Shown: positions 33,618-42,761 of the stretch, piece after piece
Numbering within the stretch: the first letter of the stretch is position 1
How the letters are laid out: the number at the start of each line of letters is the position of its first letter
Origin: Lachnoclostridium sp. UBA3262
GTDB taxonomy: Bacteria > Bacillota > Clostridia > Lachnospirales > Lachnospiraceae
Assembly (NCBI GenBank): GCA_002362575.1
Contig: DEUM01000022.1
Location: 1 to 58,078, forward strand
Reading direction: 5' to 3'
DNA length: 58,078 nucleotides
Made by a program: the position numbers and the translations under genes
Notes under the pieces: model-generated
What the model was told of the DNA's origin: nothing
The model's database searches: none
What the model saw: only the letters and a program-made list of their open reading frames with translations

Positions 33618-34496
33618 ATGAAGGGAATTGTTCTTGCAGGCGGCTCAGGCACCCGTCTTTATCCACTGACGCGTGTGACTTCCAAGCAGCTCCTGCCGAT
33701 TTATGACAAACCAATGATTTATTATCCGTTGTCTATCCTTATGACGGCGGGAATAAAAGAAATACTGATTATCTCGACGCCGGAGGATTTACCACGGTTT
33801 GAAGAATTACTTGGCGATGGGGGGCAGTTTGGCATCTCTCTTTCGTACCTTGCACAGCCAAGTCCCGATGGACTGGCGCAGGCTTTTATTATTGGAGCAG
33901 ATTTTATCGGCGAAGATTCCGTTGCCATGGTGCTGGGGGATAATATCTTCCATGGGCATGGCTTGGAAAAACGGCTGCGCGCCGCCGTCTCCGTGGAAAA
34001 GGGTGCAACAATCTTCGGGTATTACGTCGATGATCCGGAGCGGTTCGGTATCGTTGAATTTGACAAAGATGGCAAGGCAGTATCCATCGAGGAAAAACCG
34101 GAACATCCAAAAAGCAACTACTGCGTTACCGGGCTTTATTTTTACGACAACCGTGTTGTTTCCTATGCCAAAAACTTAAAGCCGTCAGCCCGGGGCGAAC
34201 TGGAAATTACAGACTTAAATAAAATTTATCTGGAGCAGGGTGAACTTAACGTGGAACTTCTTGGCAGGGGCTTTACATGGCTGGATACCGGCACGCATGA
34301 ATCTCTCGTGGAAGCCACAAATTTCGTCAAAACAGTGGAACAGCACCAGCACCGGAAAATTGCCTGTCTGGAAGAAATTGCATACCTGAATGGGTGGATT
34401 ACCAGAGAAGATGTCATGAAGACCTATGAAATTTTGAAGAAAAACCAATACGGACAATATCTTATGGATGTCCTAGACGGGAAATATTTGAATTAA
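33618..34496 (+). CDS. rfbA: glucose-1-phosphate thymidylyltransferase
   Basis: Makes dTDP-glucose from glucose-1-phosphate and dTTP, the first step toward dTDP-rhamnose. 292 residues, normal length. The N-terminal nucleotide site reads GIVLAGGSGTRLYPLT, followed by KQLLPIYDKPMIYYPLS; the sugar region includes VLGDNIFHGHG and FTWLDTGTHESL. It is followed after 29 bases by rfbC. The two other rhamnose genes (rfbB, rfbD) are not in the window. Confidence 0.97.
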   Translation: MKGIVLAGGSGTRLYPLTRVTSKQLLPIYDKPMIYYPLSILMTAGIKEILIISTPEDLPRFEELLGDGGQFGISLSYLAQPSPDGLAQAFIIGADFIGEDSVAMVLGDNIFHGHGLEKRLRAAVSVEKGATIFGYYVDDPERFGIVEFDKDGKAVSIEEKPEHPKSNYCVTGLYFYDNRVVSYAKNLKPSARGELEITDLNKIYLEQGELNVELLGRGFTWLDTGTHESLVEATNFVKTVEQHQHRKIACLEEIAYLNGWITREDVMKTYEILKKNQYGQYLMDVLDGKYLN

Positions 34497-34525
34497 CATT
34501 AACGCCAATAGGAATGGAGGAAATG

Positions 34526-35086
34526 ATGGGAAAAATCACAGTGACGAAATGCCCGATAGAAGGGCTGTATGTAATTGAGCCGACCGTTTTTCAGGATGAG
34601 CGGGGCTATTTCGTGGAGACCTATAACCAGAATGATATGAAAGAAGCAGGACTTGATATGGAATTTGTACAGGATAACCAATCCATGTCTAAGAAAGGAA
34701 TTCTGCGAGGACTACATTTTCAGAAAGAACATCCGCAGGGCAAGCTGGTTCGTGCCATCCGCGGGCGTGTCTATGATGTTGCCGTGGATATCAGAAAAAA
34801 TTCTGAAACCTACGGACAATGGTATGGCGTAGAGCTGAGTGCTGAAAACAAAAAGCAATTTTATGTATCCGAAGGGTTCGCCCATGGATATCTTGTTCTA
34901 TCTGAGGAAGCAGAATTTTGCTATAAGGTAACGGATTTTTATCATCCGGGCGATGAGGGCGGCATTGCATGGAACGACAGAGATATTCAGATTGACTGGC
35001 CGCTCCCGGAAAATGAAATTACATTAAATGAGCGCGACAGAAACTGGAAACCACTGAAGGATACAAAAGTACACTTCAAAAAATAA
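34526..35086 (+). CDS. rfbC: dTDP-4-dehydrorhamnose 3,5-epimerase
   Basis: Cupin-fold epimerase, third step of dTDP-rhamnose synthesis. GGAGGA precedes a pair of ATGs; I use 34526 (MGKITVTKC), giving 186 residues. Hallmarks are RGYFVETYNQNDM, the catalytic-His stretch SKKGILRGLHFQKEHPQGKL and the base-Tyr region VSEGFAHGYLVLSEEAEF. It is followed by pncB after 21 bases. Confidence 0.96.
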   Translation: MGKITVTKCPIEGLYVIEPTVFQDERGYFVETYNQNDMKEAGLDMEFVQDNQSMSKKGILRGLHFQKEHPQGKLVRAIRGRVYDVAVDIRKNSETYGQWYGVELSAENKKQFYVSEGFAHGYLVLSEEAEFCYKVTDFYHPGDEGGIAWNDRDIQIDWPLPENEITLNERDRNWKPLKDTKVHFKK

Positions 35087-35107
35087 GATAAGGGAGATGA
35101 GACAAGT

Positions 35108-36550
35108 ATGGATAACCGGAACTTCACTCTGCTGACCGACTTTTACGAATTAACGATGATGCAGGGTTATTTTCAAAACAATGCAAATGAGACTGTCGTT
35201 TTTGATTTATTTTACCGTCAAAATCCGGACGATGGCGGCTATGCGGTTTGTGCCGGGCTTGCACAGTCGATTGACTATATCAAGAGTCTGCATTTTGACT
35301 ATGACGATATTGATTATCTGCGCAGCCTGAATACCTTTAGCGAGGAATTTTTAGACTATCTGGCAAGCTTTCATTTTACCGGGGATATCTATGCCATTCC
35401 AGAGGGAACAGTTGTTTTTCCACGAGAGCCTCTTGTCAAGGTCGTTGCCCCAATTATGGAGGCACAGCTTGTCGAAACTGCCCTCTTAAATCTCATTAAC
35501 CACCAGAGCCTGATTGCAACAAAGGCCGCCCGTGTATGCTATGCTGCCAAAGGAGGCGGTGTTATGGAATTCGGGCTCCGTCGCGCCCAAGGCCCCGATG
35601 CGGGTACATTTGGAGCAAGAGCAGCTGTTATCGGTGGCTGCATCGGAACAAGCAATGTAATCTGCGCAAAGGAATTTGATATTCCTGCCCTTGGTACACA
35701 CGCCCATAGTTGGATTATGAGCTTTGGCGATGAACTGACTGCCTTCCGCAAATATGCAGAACTCTATCCGGACAACATAACCCTTCTTGTCGATACCTAC
35801 GACACACTTCGCTCCGGCGTGCCACATGCTATTCAGGTGTTTACGGAACTTCGTGAAATGAATAATATGCCAATCAAATATGGCATACGGCTCGACAGCG
35901 GGGATTTGGCATATCTTTCAAAGAAAGCGCGGCGCATGCTTGATGAGGCGGGATTTGAAGATGCGATTATCTGCGCCTCCAGTGATTTGGATGAATATCT
36001 GATCGACTCGCTTCTCTCTCAAGGCGCACGCATTGATTCATGGGGCGTAGGAACCAACTTAATTACTTCCAAAAACACGCCTGCCTTTGGCGGCGTATAC
36101 AAGCTTGCGGCTGTTTCTGAAGACGGAAAAATGCTTCCAAAAATCAAGCTGTCCGAAAATCCTGCCAAGATTACTAACCCGGGAAACAAGACGGTTTACC
36201 GTATTTATGATAAGGCGACCGGAAAAATCAAAGCCGACTACATTACACTTGCCGACGAGGTTTTTGATGAATCCAAGGACTTACTTCTGTTCGATCCAAA
36301 TGCCACATGGAAAAAGACGCGCCTTACCGGCGGAACCTATGAGATGAAAGAAATTCTTGTTCCTGTTTTTAAGAGCGGACAGTGCGTCTATGAAACGCCA
36401 AATGTCATGGATATTCAAAAATACTGCAAAGAACAACTGGATACTTTGTGGGAGGAGACAAGGCGGCTTGTGAATCCTCAGGAAGTGTATGTTGATTTAT
36501 CAGATAAATTATATCAGATAAAAAAGGAGCTGCTCGATAACTATAATTAA
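35108..36550 (+). CDS. pncB: nicotinate phosphoribosyltransferase
   Basis: NAD salvage enzyme joining nicotinate and PRPP. 480 residues, standard. It starts NFTLLTDFYELTMMQGYF, the family signature; the middle has LRRAQGPDAGTFGARAAVIG and GTHAHSWIMSFGDE, and the PRPP site contains IRLDSGDLAYLSK. It lies 21 bases after rfbC although its pathway is unrelated, so cotranscription is probably just shared context. It converges on the glycosyltransferase gene. Confidence 0.96.
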   Translation: MDNRNFTLLTDFYELTMMQGYFQNNANETVVFDLFYRQNPDDGGYAVCAGLAQSIDYIKSLHFDYDDIDYLRSLNTFSEEFLDYLASFHFTGDIYAIPEGTVVFPREPLVKVVAPIMEAQLVETALLNLINHQSLIATKAARVCYAAKGGGVMEFGLRRAQGPDAGTFGARAAVIGGCIGTSNVICAKEFDIPALGTHAHSWIMSFGDELTAFRKYAELYPDNITLLVDTYDTLRSGVPHAIQVFTELREMNNMPIKYGIRLDSGDLAYLSKKARRMLDEAGFEDAIICASSDLDEYLIDSLLSQGARIDSWGVGTNLITSKNTPAFGGVYKLAAVSEDGKMLPKIKLSENPAKITNPGNKTVYRIYDKATGKIKADYITLADEVFDESKDLLLFDPNATWKKTRLTGGTYEMKEILVPVFKSGQCVYETPNVMDIQKYCKEQLDTLWEETRRLVNPQEVYVDLSDKLYQIKKELLDNYN

Positions 36551-36568
36551 CGAATCAAAATTATATTT

Positions 36569-37585
36569 TTAATTAAAACCATAAATCTTCTGTGAAAGAG
36601 AATAGCCCCACACGACAATCTTACGGCCTGCGCTGCTGCGAAACTGCATCGGCTTACTGAGCGCCATCCGGTTTACCATGCGGGACATGCCACGGTTTTG
36701 TTTTTTCAGGTACTCCCACAGTTCCTCCCGCTTTGCCAGACTTTCCTCGCTTCCCTCTTTAATTAAAAATACGGAACTGACTGTCATCATCATCGTCAGA
36801 TATTTTACCATGTAATCGCGAAGCTTTTTATTTTTTATCTTTGTCAGATCATACGCATCTATCATGATTTTATTTACTTTAATCTGCTGGTCAATCCGCC
36901 CAATCATGACTTTTTCATTGACAGACTGGTCATCCCTGCCAATAAAGTAACGGTACAAATCCACGTTCAGATAATACATTGTTTTTACAAACGGCAATGG
37001 ATTATATACAAAAATATTGTCTACATAAAAGGTATGCTTCGGCAGCTCCAGCCCACAATCCCGAAGCATTTTCGTGCGGTATATGACCGAGTGCATCAAA
37101 ATATTCTGGCTCATCTTAAAACGCTTTACATCATTCCAGCCAAATACCTGATTTTCCGGAAATACTCCATCATAGGAAATCACTTTATGCTTGTGCAGGC
37201 TTGGCTTTTCATAAACATAATTCGCAAGAAGCATGTCAACGCCATTCCCCTCCTGCACAAAACTTCTGAGCACATCTATTACCTTCAGCAATGCCTCTCT
37301 ATCCATCCAGTCATCGCTATCGAGAACTTTAAAATAGATTCCATTTGCATTTTCAAGTCCAGTATTTACCGCACAGCCATGCCCGCCGTTCTCCTGATGA
37401 ATCGCCCGGATAATTCCCGGATGTTCTGCCGCCAGTTCATCCGCAATTTTGCCCGTGTCATCTTTCGAACCGTCATCTACAAGAATAATCTCAATGTCAT
37501 CCCCGCCTACAAGGACAGTTTCTACTGCATGATGCATATAATCCTGTGAATTATAACAGGGAATTGCCACTGTCAGTAATTTCAT
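36569..37585 (-). CDS. family 2 glycosyltransferase
   Basis: 338 residues of GT-A fold. The nucleotide-sugar site shows VAIPCYNSQDYMHHAVETVL and the first acidic motif IILVDDGSKDDTG; the DxD-type motif is VLDSDDWMDREAL. The C-terminal part holds a YFIGRDDQSVNEKVM segment seen in enzymes that add sugars to teichoic acids or capsules. It follows glf by 19 bases in the same operon, so the donor could be UDP-galactofuranose; that is inference. Confidence 0.9.
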   Translation of the reverse strand: MKLLTVAIPCYNSQDYMHHAVETVLVGGDDIEIILVDDGSKDDTGKIADELAAEHPGIIRAIHQENGGHGCAVNTGLENANGIYFKVLDSDDWMDREALLKVIDVLRSFVQEGNGVDMLLANYVYEKPSLHKHKVISYDGVFPENQVFGWNDVKRFKMSQNILMHSVIYRTKMLRDCGLELPKHTFYVDNIFVYNPLPFVKTMYYLNVDLYRYFIGRDDQSVNEKVMIGRIDQQIKVNKIMIDAYDLTKIKNKKLRDYMVKYLTMMMTVSSVFLIKEGSEESLAKREELWEYLKKQNRGMSRMVNRMALSKPMQFRSSAGRKIVVWGYSLSQKIYGFN

Positions 37586-37604
37586 TCTATATCATTTCCT
37601 TTCT

Positions 37605-38756
37605 CTACTTGATTTCTTCTGCAACGGACAGCGCTCTGTCTACAATTGCATCAATGTTATAGTATTTATATTCTGCCAGTCTGCCAAGCAAATAAAAATT
37701 AGGAATTTTCTCTACCAGCAGTCTGTATTTTTCAAATAAGCTGTCATTTTCTTCATTATTGATTGCATAGTAAGGAATCTCGCTTTCACTGCCGCTATAA
37801 GGCATCGGATATTCTTTTACAATCGTTGTGTCCGGCTTATCCAATTGTCCGGAAAGGTACTTAAATTCTGTGATCCGGGTAAAATCCTCTGAAACCGTGT
37901 AGTTAATAACGCCATGGCTTTGGTAGCGTTCCTTATCATAATGCTCAAAATCAAAACGCAGGGAACGGTATGGCAGCCTGCCAAAACGACAGTCAAAGAG
38001 CTCGTCCAAGGCACCCGTAAAAATAATATTTCCATCAAACGGCTCTCCCTCAAACAGCACAGGATGTTCTGCCTCCGGCTCTATCGTTAATACACTTTTC
38101 GCCTCACAGCTAAGCCTGACATCAATCCCCTCGTACGAAAGCATTTTTTCAAATATCGGCGTGAAGCCGTGTAATGGCAGTCCCTGATATGCATCCTGAA
38201 AATAGCGGTTATCTCTCGACAAAAGCACCGGAACACGCCCGGACACTGCCGGATCAATTTCTTTTGGCGATTTTCCCCACTGTTTCATCGTGTATTTCAA
38301 AAATATATTTTCATAGACATACTGTGCTATTTCCTGAAGTTCTTTGTCCTCATGGTTCATTAACTCCAGAATCGGCACTCTGGCTCCTGCCCCAAAATTA
38401 TCAATAAGAAGCTTTTCCAAATGCGGCGCACGGTTACCATACACCATTTCCAGTGTATTTAGATTAAACGGTATCGGCAGTTCCTTACCATATATATTCC
38501 CCACTACCTCATGCTGGTATTCATACCACTCTGTGAAACGAGAAAGGTAGCGGTAAACCCTTTCAATATTTGTGTGAAAAATATGCGGTCCATACTGGTG
38601 AATCAAAATTCCATACTCATCCAGTTTATCATAGCAATTACCACCAATATGATTTCTGGCGTCCAGAACCAAAACCTTATGTCCCTTCTTCTCTGCCAGC
38701 TCTCTGGCAACGACTGCTCCCGCAAATCCACTGCCGATTACTATACTGTTATACAT
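37605..38756 (-). CDS. glf: UDP-galactopyranose mutase
   Basis: FAD enzyme that converts UDP-galactopyranose to UDP-galactofuranose for surface glycans. 383 residues from the ATG at 38756 (GGAGGAAAGGGAAAC ahead of it). The FAD motif is VIGSGFAGAVVARELAEKKG with RNHIGGNCYD. Active-site segments are YGPHIFHTN and the late LLGRLAEYKYYNIDAIVDRA. It is grouped with the GT2 gene and lies 57 bases after the phosphorylase gene. Confidence 0.96.
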   Translation of the reverse strand: MYNSIVIGSGFAGAVVARELAEKKGHKVLVLDARNHIGGNCYDKLDEYGILIHQYGPHIFHTNIERVYRYLSRFTEWYEYQHEVVGNIYGKELPIPFNLNTLEMVYGNRAPHLEKLLIDNFGAGARVPILELMNHEDKELQEIAQYVYENIFLKYTMKQWGKSPKEIDPAVSGRVPVLLSRDNRYFQDAYQGLPLHGFTPIFEKMLSYEGIDVRLSCEAKSVLTIEPEAEHPVLFEGEPFDGNIIFTGALDELFDCRFGRLPYRSLRFDFEHYDKERYQSHGVINYTVSEDFTRITEFKYLSGQLDKPDTTIVKEYPMPYSGSESEIPYYAINNEENDSLFEKYRLLVEKIPNFYLLGRLAEYKYYNIDAIVDRALSVAEEIK

Positions 38757-38813
38757 GTTTCCCTTTCCTCCCATTTCTTCCATTTCATTCCAATCCTCTT
38801 TATTGTATCAAAC

Positions 38814-40124
38814 TTACCGTATAATATCTACAATTAATTTTATCATCTCCGGTTTCTCTTCTCCAACAGTATAACACTCTTCCATATAAGACATGGCATT
38901 TTTCAATTTCTTCTTATCTGCTGAATACAGAGTTGCTATTGCTTCTCCCTTTTTTACCCGATCACCCAGCTTCTTTTTCATATAGATGCCCGCGCTGAAG
39001 TCAATAACGCTGTCCTTTTTTTCACGCCCTGCTCCCAAAAGTCCGGCGGAAATGCCGATTCCCTCCGTATTCAGATGACAAAGAATCCCCTCCTGCGAAG
39101 ATAACAGCTCGCCACTCTCTGCTGCCTTTTCAAAGTGCTCCGGGTTCTCAATATATCGGACGTCTCCTCCCTGCATGGAAACCATCTGCTTAAATTTTTC
39201 ATACGCCCTTCCGCTCTCAAGTGCGTCCTCCGCAAGCTTCCTGCCTTCTTCATAAGAAATCCCCTTTCCCATCGAAAGCATCATTCCTGCAAGTCCAAAG
39301 CATACCGTTTTTAAATCCTCCGGTCCATTTCCCCGCAGTGTATCTATCACTTCTTTTACCTCGATACTATTTCCGATTGCAAGGCCAAGCGGTTCATCCA
39401 TGCTGGTAATCATAGCCACGGTTTCTTTACCAGCACCATTTCCAATTGCTACCATCCTGCGCGCAAGCTCTCTAGAGCCTTCGATATCCTTTATAAATGC
39501 ACCGCTCCCAGTCGTCACATCCAGTAAGATTTTATCACTTCCTGCTGCCAGCTTTTTGCTCATAATAGACGCTGCAATCAATGGAATACTGTCTACTGTG
39601 CCCGTTACATCCCGAAGTGCATAGAGCAGTTTATCCGCCGGGGCCAGATTTCCGGTCTGCCCAATCACACTGATTCCACATTCCTTTACATTTTGAAAGA
39701 AATTCTCGCCGCTTGCATCTACCCTGAAACCCGGAATGGATTCCAGCTTATCTAAAGTACCTCCGGTAAACCCCAGCCCTCTGCCGCTCATTTTCGCCAC
39801 AGGCACACCGCATGCCGCCACAATCGGCCCGGCAATCAGTGTCGTCTTATCTCCCACTCCGCCAGTCGAATGTTTATCTACCTTTATCCCCTGTATTCTG
39901 GATAAATCTACAATATCCCCAGAATCCCGCATCGCAAGTGTCAGGGCTGTCAGTTCTCTATCGTTCATCCCCTGAAAACATATTGCCATCAGCATTGCCG
40001 ACATCTGGTAATCCGGTATCTTCCCCCCTGTATAATCCGAAATCATCTGATAAATTTCTTCATTCTCAAGTGTAGAACCTTCTCTTTTTTTGCGTATTAC
40101 ATCTACAAATCTTCCTGTCCCCAT
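38814..40124 (-). CDS. pdp: pyrimidine-nucleoside phosphorylase
   Basis: Splits uridine, deoxyuridine or thymidine into base and sugar-1-phosphate for salvage. 436 residues from 40124 (GGAGGGAATATGT ahead of the ATG). The phosphate-binding motif is KVDKHSTGGVGDKTTL (near 80); the family signature SGRGLGFTGGTLDKLESIPG follows. It fits with upp and uraA further right. It diverges from putP. Confidence 0.95.
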   Translation of the reverse strand: MGTGRFVDVIRKKREGSTLENEEIYQMISDYTGGKIPDYQMSAMLMAICFQGMNDRELTALTLAMRDSGDIVDLSRIQGIKVDKHSTGGVGDKTTLIAGPIVAACGVPVAKMSGRGLGFTGGTLDKLESIPGFRVDASGENFFQNVKECGISVIGQTGNLAPADKLLYALRDVTGTVDSIPLIAASIMSKKLAAGSDKILLDVTTGSGAFIKDIEGSRELARRMVAIGNGAGKETVAMITSMDEPLGLAIGNSIEVKEVIDTLRGNGPEDLKTVCFGLAGMMLSMGKGISYEEGRKLAEDALESGRAYEKFKQMVSMQGGDVRYIENPEHFEKAAESGELLSSQEGILCHLNTEGIGISAGLLGAGREKKDSVIDFSAGIYMKKKLGDRVKKGEAIATLYSADKKKLKNAMSYMEECYTVGEEKPEMIKLIVDIIR

Positions 40125-40176
40125 ACATATTCCCTCCATATTGCGCAAGAACTTCCATCTAATTTTTATATTCAGA

Positions 40177-40185
40177 ATTATAACA
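40177..40185 (-). promoter_or_regulatory. extended -10 promoter of the phosphorylase gene
   Basis: TGTTATAAT on the minus strand, with the TG dinucleotide typical of extended -10 elements; no good -35 box is visible. Confidence 0.45.
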
Positions 40186-40209
40186 CTTGCCGGAATAATT
40201 TTCCACTTC

Positions 40210-40238
40210 TTGCTATATTCCTGAAAATATGATATACT
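40210..40238 (+). promoter_or_regulatory. promoter of putP
   Basis: TTGCTA (40210-40215), a 17-base spacer and TATACT (40233-40238), 46 bases before putP. It overlaps the divergent leader of the phosphorylase gene. Confidence 0.6.
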
Positions 40239-40283
40239 ATTGCGGCAAATATGTCGAATTAGAAACGAAGGAGGATAACTATT

Positions 40284-41810
40284 ATGTCCGGAAGTACAAT
40301 CGCTATTCTTGTAGCCTTTGTCTGTTACTTATTATTGATGATTTTCATCGGATTTATTTCTATGAAAAAAACGAAAAGCTCAGAGGATTATTTTCTCGGA
40401 GGCCGCGGATTAAACAGTTGGGTTGCCGCTCTCTCCGCACAGGCGTCCGATATGAGCGGCTGGCTTTTGATGGGGCTGCCCGGCTCGATTTATGCCGCTG
40501 GCACTGGTAAGGCGTGGATTGCCATCGGTCTTTTTATCGGAACAGTCTTGAACTGGCTTTTTATTGCTAAACGGCTGCGCCGTTATACGATAGTTGCCAA
40601 CAACTCACTTACCCTGCCGGAATTTTTCCAAAACCGTTACCACGATAAAAAGAAACTTTTGCTCGGTATATCTTCTGCCGTCATAGTCATTTTCTTTTTA
40701 GTATACACTGCTTCGGCACTGGCTTCCGGAGGAAAATTGTTTAACACCGTATTTGGCATCGACTACCATGTTGCCCTTTTAATCGGTGCTGCCGTCATTC
40801 TTATTTATACTTTTCTTGGCGGATTTCTTGCCGTATGTACGACAGATTTCATTCAGGGTACATTGATGTTAGTTGCCCTGTTGATTGTACCAATCGTAGC
40901 TTATGGGCTTATCAGCGGTGATTTCACAAGCGCCCTCACAGTAAACGGAGTTGCACCGAACAGCGATTACATGAGCCTGTTCTACGTCAACGGAGAACCG
41001 TATACGTTTGTACAGATTATTTCTGACCTTGCTTGGGGACTTGGTTACTGCGGTATGCCTCATATCTTAGTTCGCTTTATGGCTGTAAAGAGCGAAAAGG
41101 AATTAAAGAAATCCAGCGTCATTGCTATTATCTGGGTTGCTATTTCCCTATTTGCGGCATGCGCCATCGGCATTATCGGACGCGCTTTCTTAGTTCCTGC
41201 ACTGGAAGCCGGCGCAGAAGAAACCGTGTTTATTGCAATGATTAAGCAAATCTTTTCAAACGGATTCCTGCTCGTATTCATCGGTGGTCTGTTCCTGTGC
41301 GGTATACTCGCCGCCGTTATGTCTACTGCGGACTCCCAGCTCCTCGTATGCGCCTCATCCGTATCAAAGGATATTTATAAAAATATTCTGAAACCGGATG
41401 CAAACGATAAAAAGGTTTTGAATATCAGCCGGATTACCGTAGTGGTTGTTGCCGTTTTGGCTTTCGTTATTGCATGGGATCCGAACAGCAGCATTATGGC
41501 TCTTGTATCGGATGCGTGGGCCGGTCTCGGCTCCGCCTTTGGTCCTTTGGTTGTATGCTCCCTGTTCTGGAAACGGACTACCCTGCCGGGCGCCGTTGCC
41601 GGTATCATATCAGGTGGATTGTTCGTCATTGTATGGGACTACCTGCCGCTTGTAGGCGGTCAGACATTATATGCCGCTACCGGAATCTATTCCCTGCTGC
41701 TCGGCTTTTTCGTCAGTCTGGTTTGTATCGCTGTTGTCAGCCTTTGTACAAAAGCGCCTGAGCAGGCCGTGCTGGATGAATTTGATAAAGTTAATAATTA
41801 TAGTGAATAA
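40284..41810 (+). CDS. putP: sodium/proline symporter
   Basis: Sodium-coupled proline uptake, 508 residues and about 13 membrane helices, normal for the SSF family. The sodium-site segment AAALSAQASDMSGWLLMGLP-like ALSAQASDMSGWLLMGLPG, the LAWGLGYCGMPHILVRFMA motif and the late AAVMSTADSQLLVCASSVSK are all typical. GGAGGATAACTATT precedes the ATG. It is monocistronic and ends at a 22-bp perfect terminator stem. Confidence 0.95.
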   Translation: MSGSTIAILVAFVCYLLLMIFIGFISMKKTKSSEDYFLGGRGLNSWVAALSAQASDMSGWLLMGLPGSIYAAGTGKAWIAIGLFIGTVLNWLFIAKRLRRYTIVANNSLTLPEFFQNRYHDKKKLLLGISSAVIVIFFLVYTASALASGGKLFNTVFGIDYHVALLIGAAVILIYTFLGGFLAVCTTDFIQGTLMLVALLIVPIVAYGLISGDFTSALTVNGVAPNSDYMSLFYVNGEPYTFVQIISDLAWGLGYCGMPHILVRFMAVKSEKELKKSSVIAIIWVAISLFAACAIGIIGRAFLVPALEAGAEETVFIAMIKQIFSNGFLLVFIGGLFLCGILAAVMSTADSQLLVCASSVSKDIYKNILKPDANDKKVLNISRITVVVVAVLAFVIAWDPNSSIMALVSDAWAGLGSAFGPLVVCSLFWKRTTLPGAVAGIISGGLFVIVWDYLPLVGGQTLYAATGIYSLLLGFFVSLVCIAVVSLCTKAPEQAVLDEFDKVNNYSE

Positions 41811-41827
41811 AAATTTAGTAACTAACT

Positions 41828-41915
41828 AAGAAAGAGAGCAATTATAATCGCTCAAATCAAGTAATTCGCATAGCGAATTGAAAGATTCTCGCTGATTATA
41901 ATTGCTCTCTTTCTT
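41828..41915. terminator. very long bidirectional terminator between putP and upp
   Basis: Perfect 22-bp inverted repeat, with AAGAAAGAGAGCAATTATAA at the left outer end (41828-41849, partner 41894-41915). Inside it a second small hairpin AATTCGCATAGCGAATT is placed. T runs follow on both strands, so it should end both putP and upp transcripts. Confidence 0.85.
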
Positions 41916-41935
41916 TTGCTTTACTAAATTTTACT

Positions 41936-41995
41936 GCCCCTGCTTCTGCTCCTACTTCTGCTCCTACTTCTGTCCCTGCTTCTGCCTCTACTTCG
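41936..41995. repeat. five-copy 12-bp tandem repeat covering the upp stop codon
   Basis: Units of the form GCTCCTACTTCT (plus strand) at 41936, 41948, 41960, 41972 and 41984, each with up to four changes. The last unit contains the upp stop codon (41988-41990). Confidence 0.9.
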
Positions 41996-42617
41996 TACCA
42001 AAAATCCGGTCGCCCGCATCTCCAAGTCCCGGGCAGATGTATGCGTCCTCGTTCAGGCATCTATCCTGACAGCCAACATACAACTGGATATCCGGGTGTT
42101 CTTTCATCAGACGCTCAATACCCTCCGGCGCTGCAATGATTGACATAAACTTTATATTCTTTCCACCATGCTGCTTAATGAAATTTACCGCTGCAACCGC
42201 AGAGCCCCCCGTCGCTAACATGGGATCTACAACAACAATCGTTCTCTGTTCAATCGGTGCAGGAAGTTTACAGTAATACTCGTGCGGCTCGTGCGTAGTT
42301 TCATCCCGGTACAAACCAATATGTCCTACCTTCGCTGACGGAACAAGTGACAAAATTCCGCTGACCATACCAAGCCCGGCACGGAGAATCGGTACAACTG
42401 CCATTTTCTTTCCCGATATCATCGGCGTCATACACGTCTCAATCGGCGTCTTTACCTCCACATTCTCGACAGGCAAATCGCGAAGCGCCTCATAGCCCAT
42501 TAACATGGCGATTTCTTCAATCAGCTTCCTAAACTCATTTGTTCCTGTAATCTCATTTCTTAAAATAGAGATTTTGTGCTGAATCAATGGGTGATTCATA
42601 ATAATTACATTATCCAT
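41988..42617 (-). CDS. upp: uracil phosphoribosyltransferase
   Basis: Converts uracil and PRPP to UMP. The start at 42617 (MDNVIIMNHPLIQHKISILR) is placed by a GAAGGG nine bases ahead and by family length; it gives 209 residues. The PRPP loop is VVDPMLATGGSAVAAVNFI, and the end PGLGDAGDRIFGTK is intact. The stop codon falls in a 12-bp tandem repeat. It diverges from uraA, with which it salvages uracil. Confidence 0.97.
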   Translation of the reverse strand: MDNVIIMNHPLIQHKISILRNEITGTNEFRKLIEEIAMLMGYEALRDLPVENVEVKTPIETCMTPMISGKKMAVVPILRAGLGMVSGILSLVPSAKVGHIGLYRDETTHEPHEYYCKLPAPIEQRTIVVVDPMLATGGSAVAAVNFIKQHGGKNIKFMSIIAAPEGIERLMKEHPDIQLYVGCQDRCLNEDAYICPGLGDAGDRIFGTK

Positions 42618-42666
42618 ATTTTCCATCCCTTCATTTGTTACCTTCTCTTTATTTACATCTAACAAG

Positions 42667-42695
42667 ACTATACCCTATTTTATAAAAAAATTCAA
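42667..42695 (-). promoter_or_regulatory. promoter of upp
   Basis: On the minus strand, TTGAAT (42695-42690), a 17-base spacer and TATAGT (42672-42667). Confidence 0.65.
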
Positions 42696-42702
42696 TCCTG
42701 CC

Positions 42703-42731
42703 TTGCCAGAACGCCAAAAAAAATTTATAAT
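42703..42731 (+). promoter_or_regulatory. promoter of uraA
   Basis: TTGCCA (42703-42708), a 17-base spacer and TATAAT (42726-42731), back to back with the upp promoter. The leader is only about 25 bases, too short for a PyrR attenuator. Confidence 0.7.
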
Positions 42732-42761
42732 TGAAGAAATACAATTACCTAGGAGGTTTCC

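Noticed and set aside
42618..42761. PyrR-type attenuator ahead of uraA or upp
   Set aside because: The leaders are too short, and no anti-terminator/terminator pair or PyrR-binding motif is visible.
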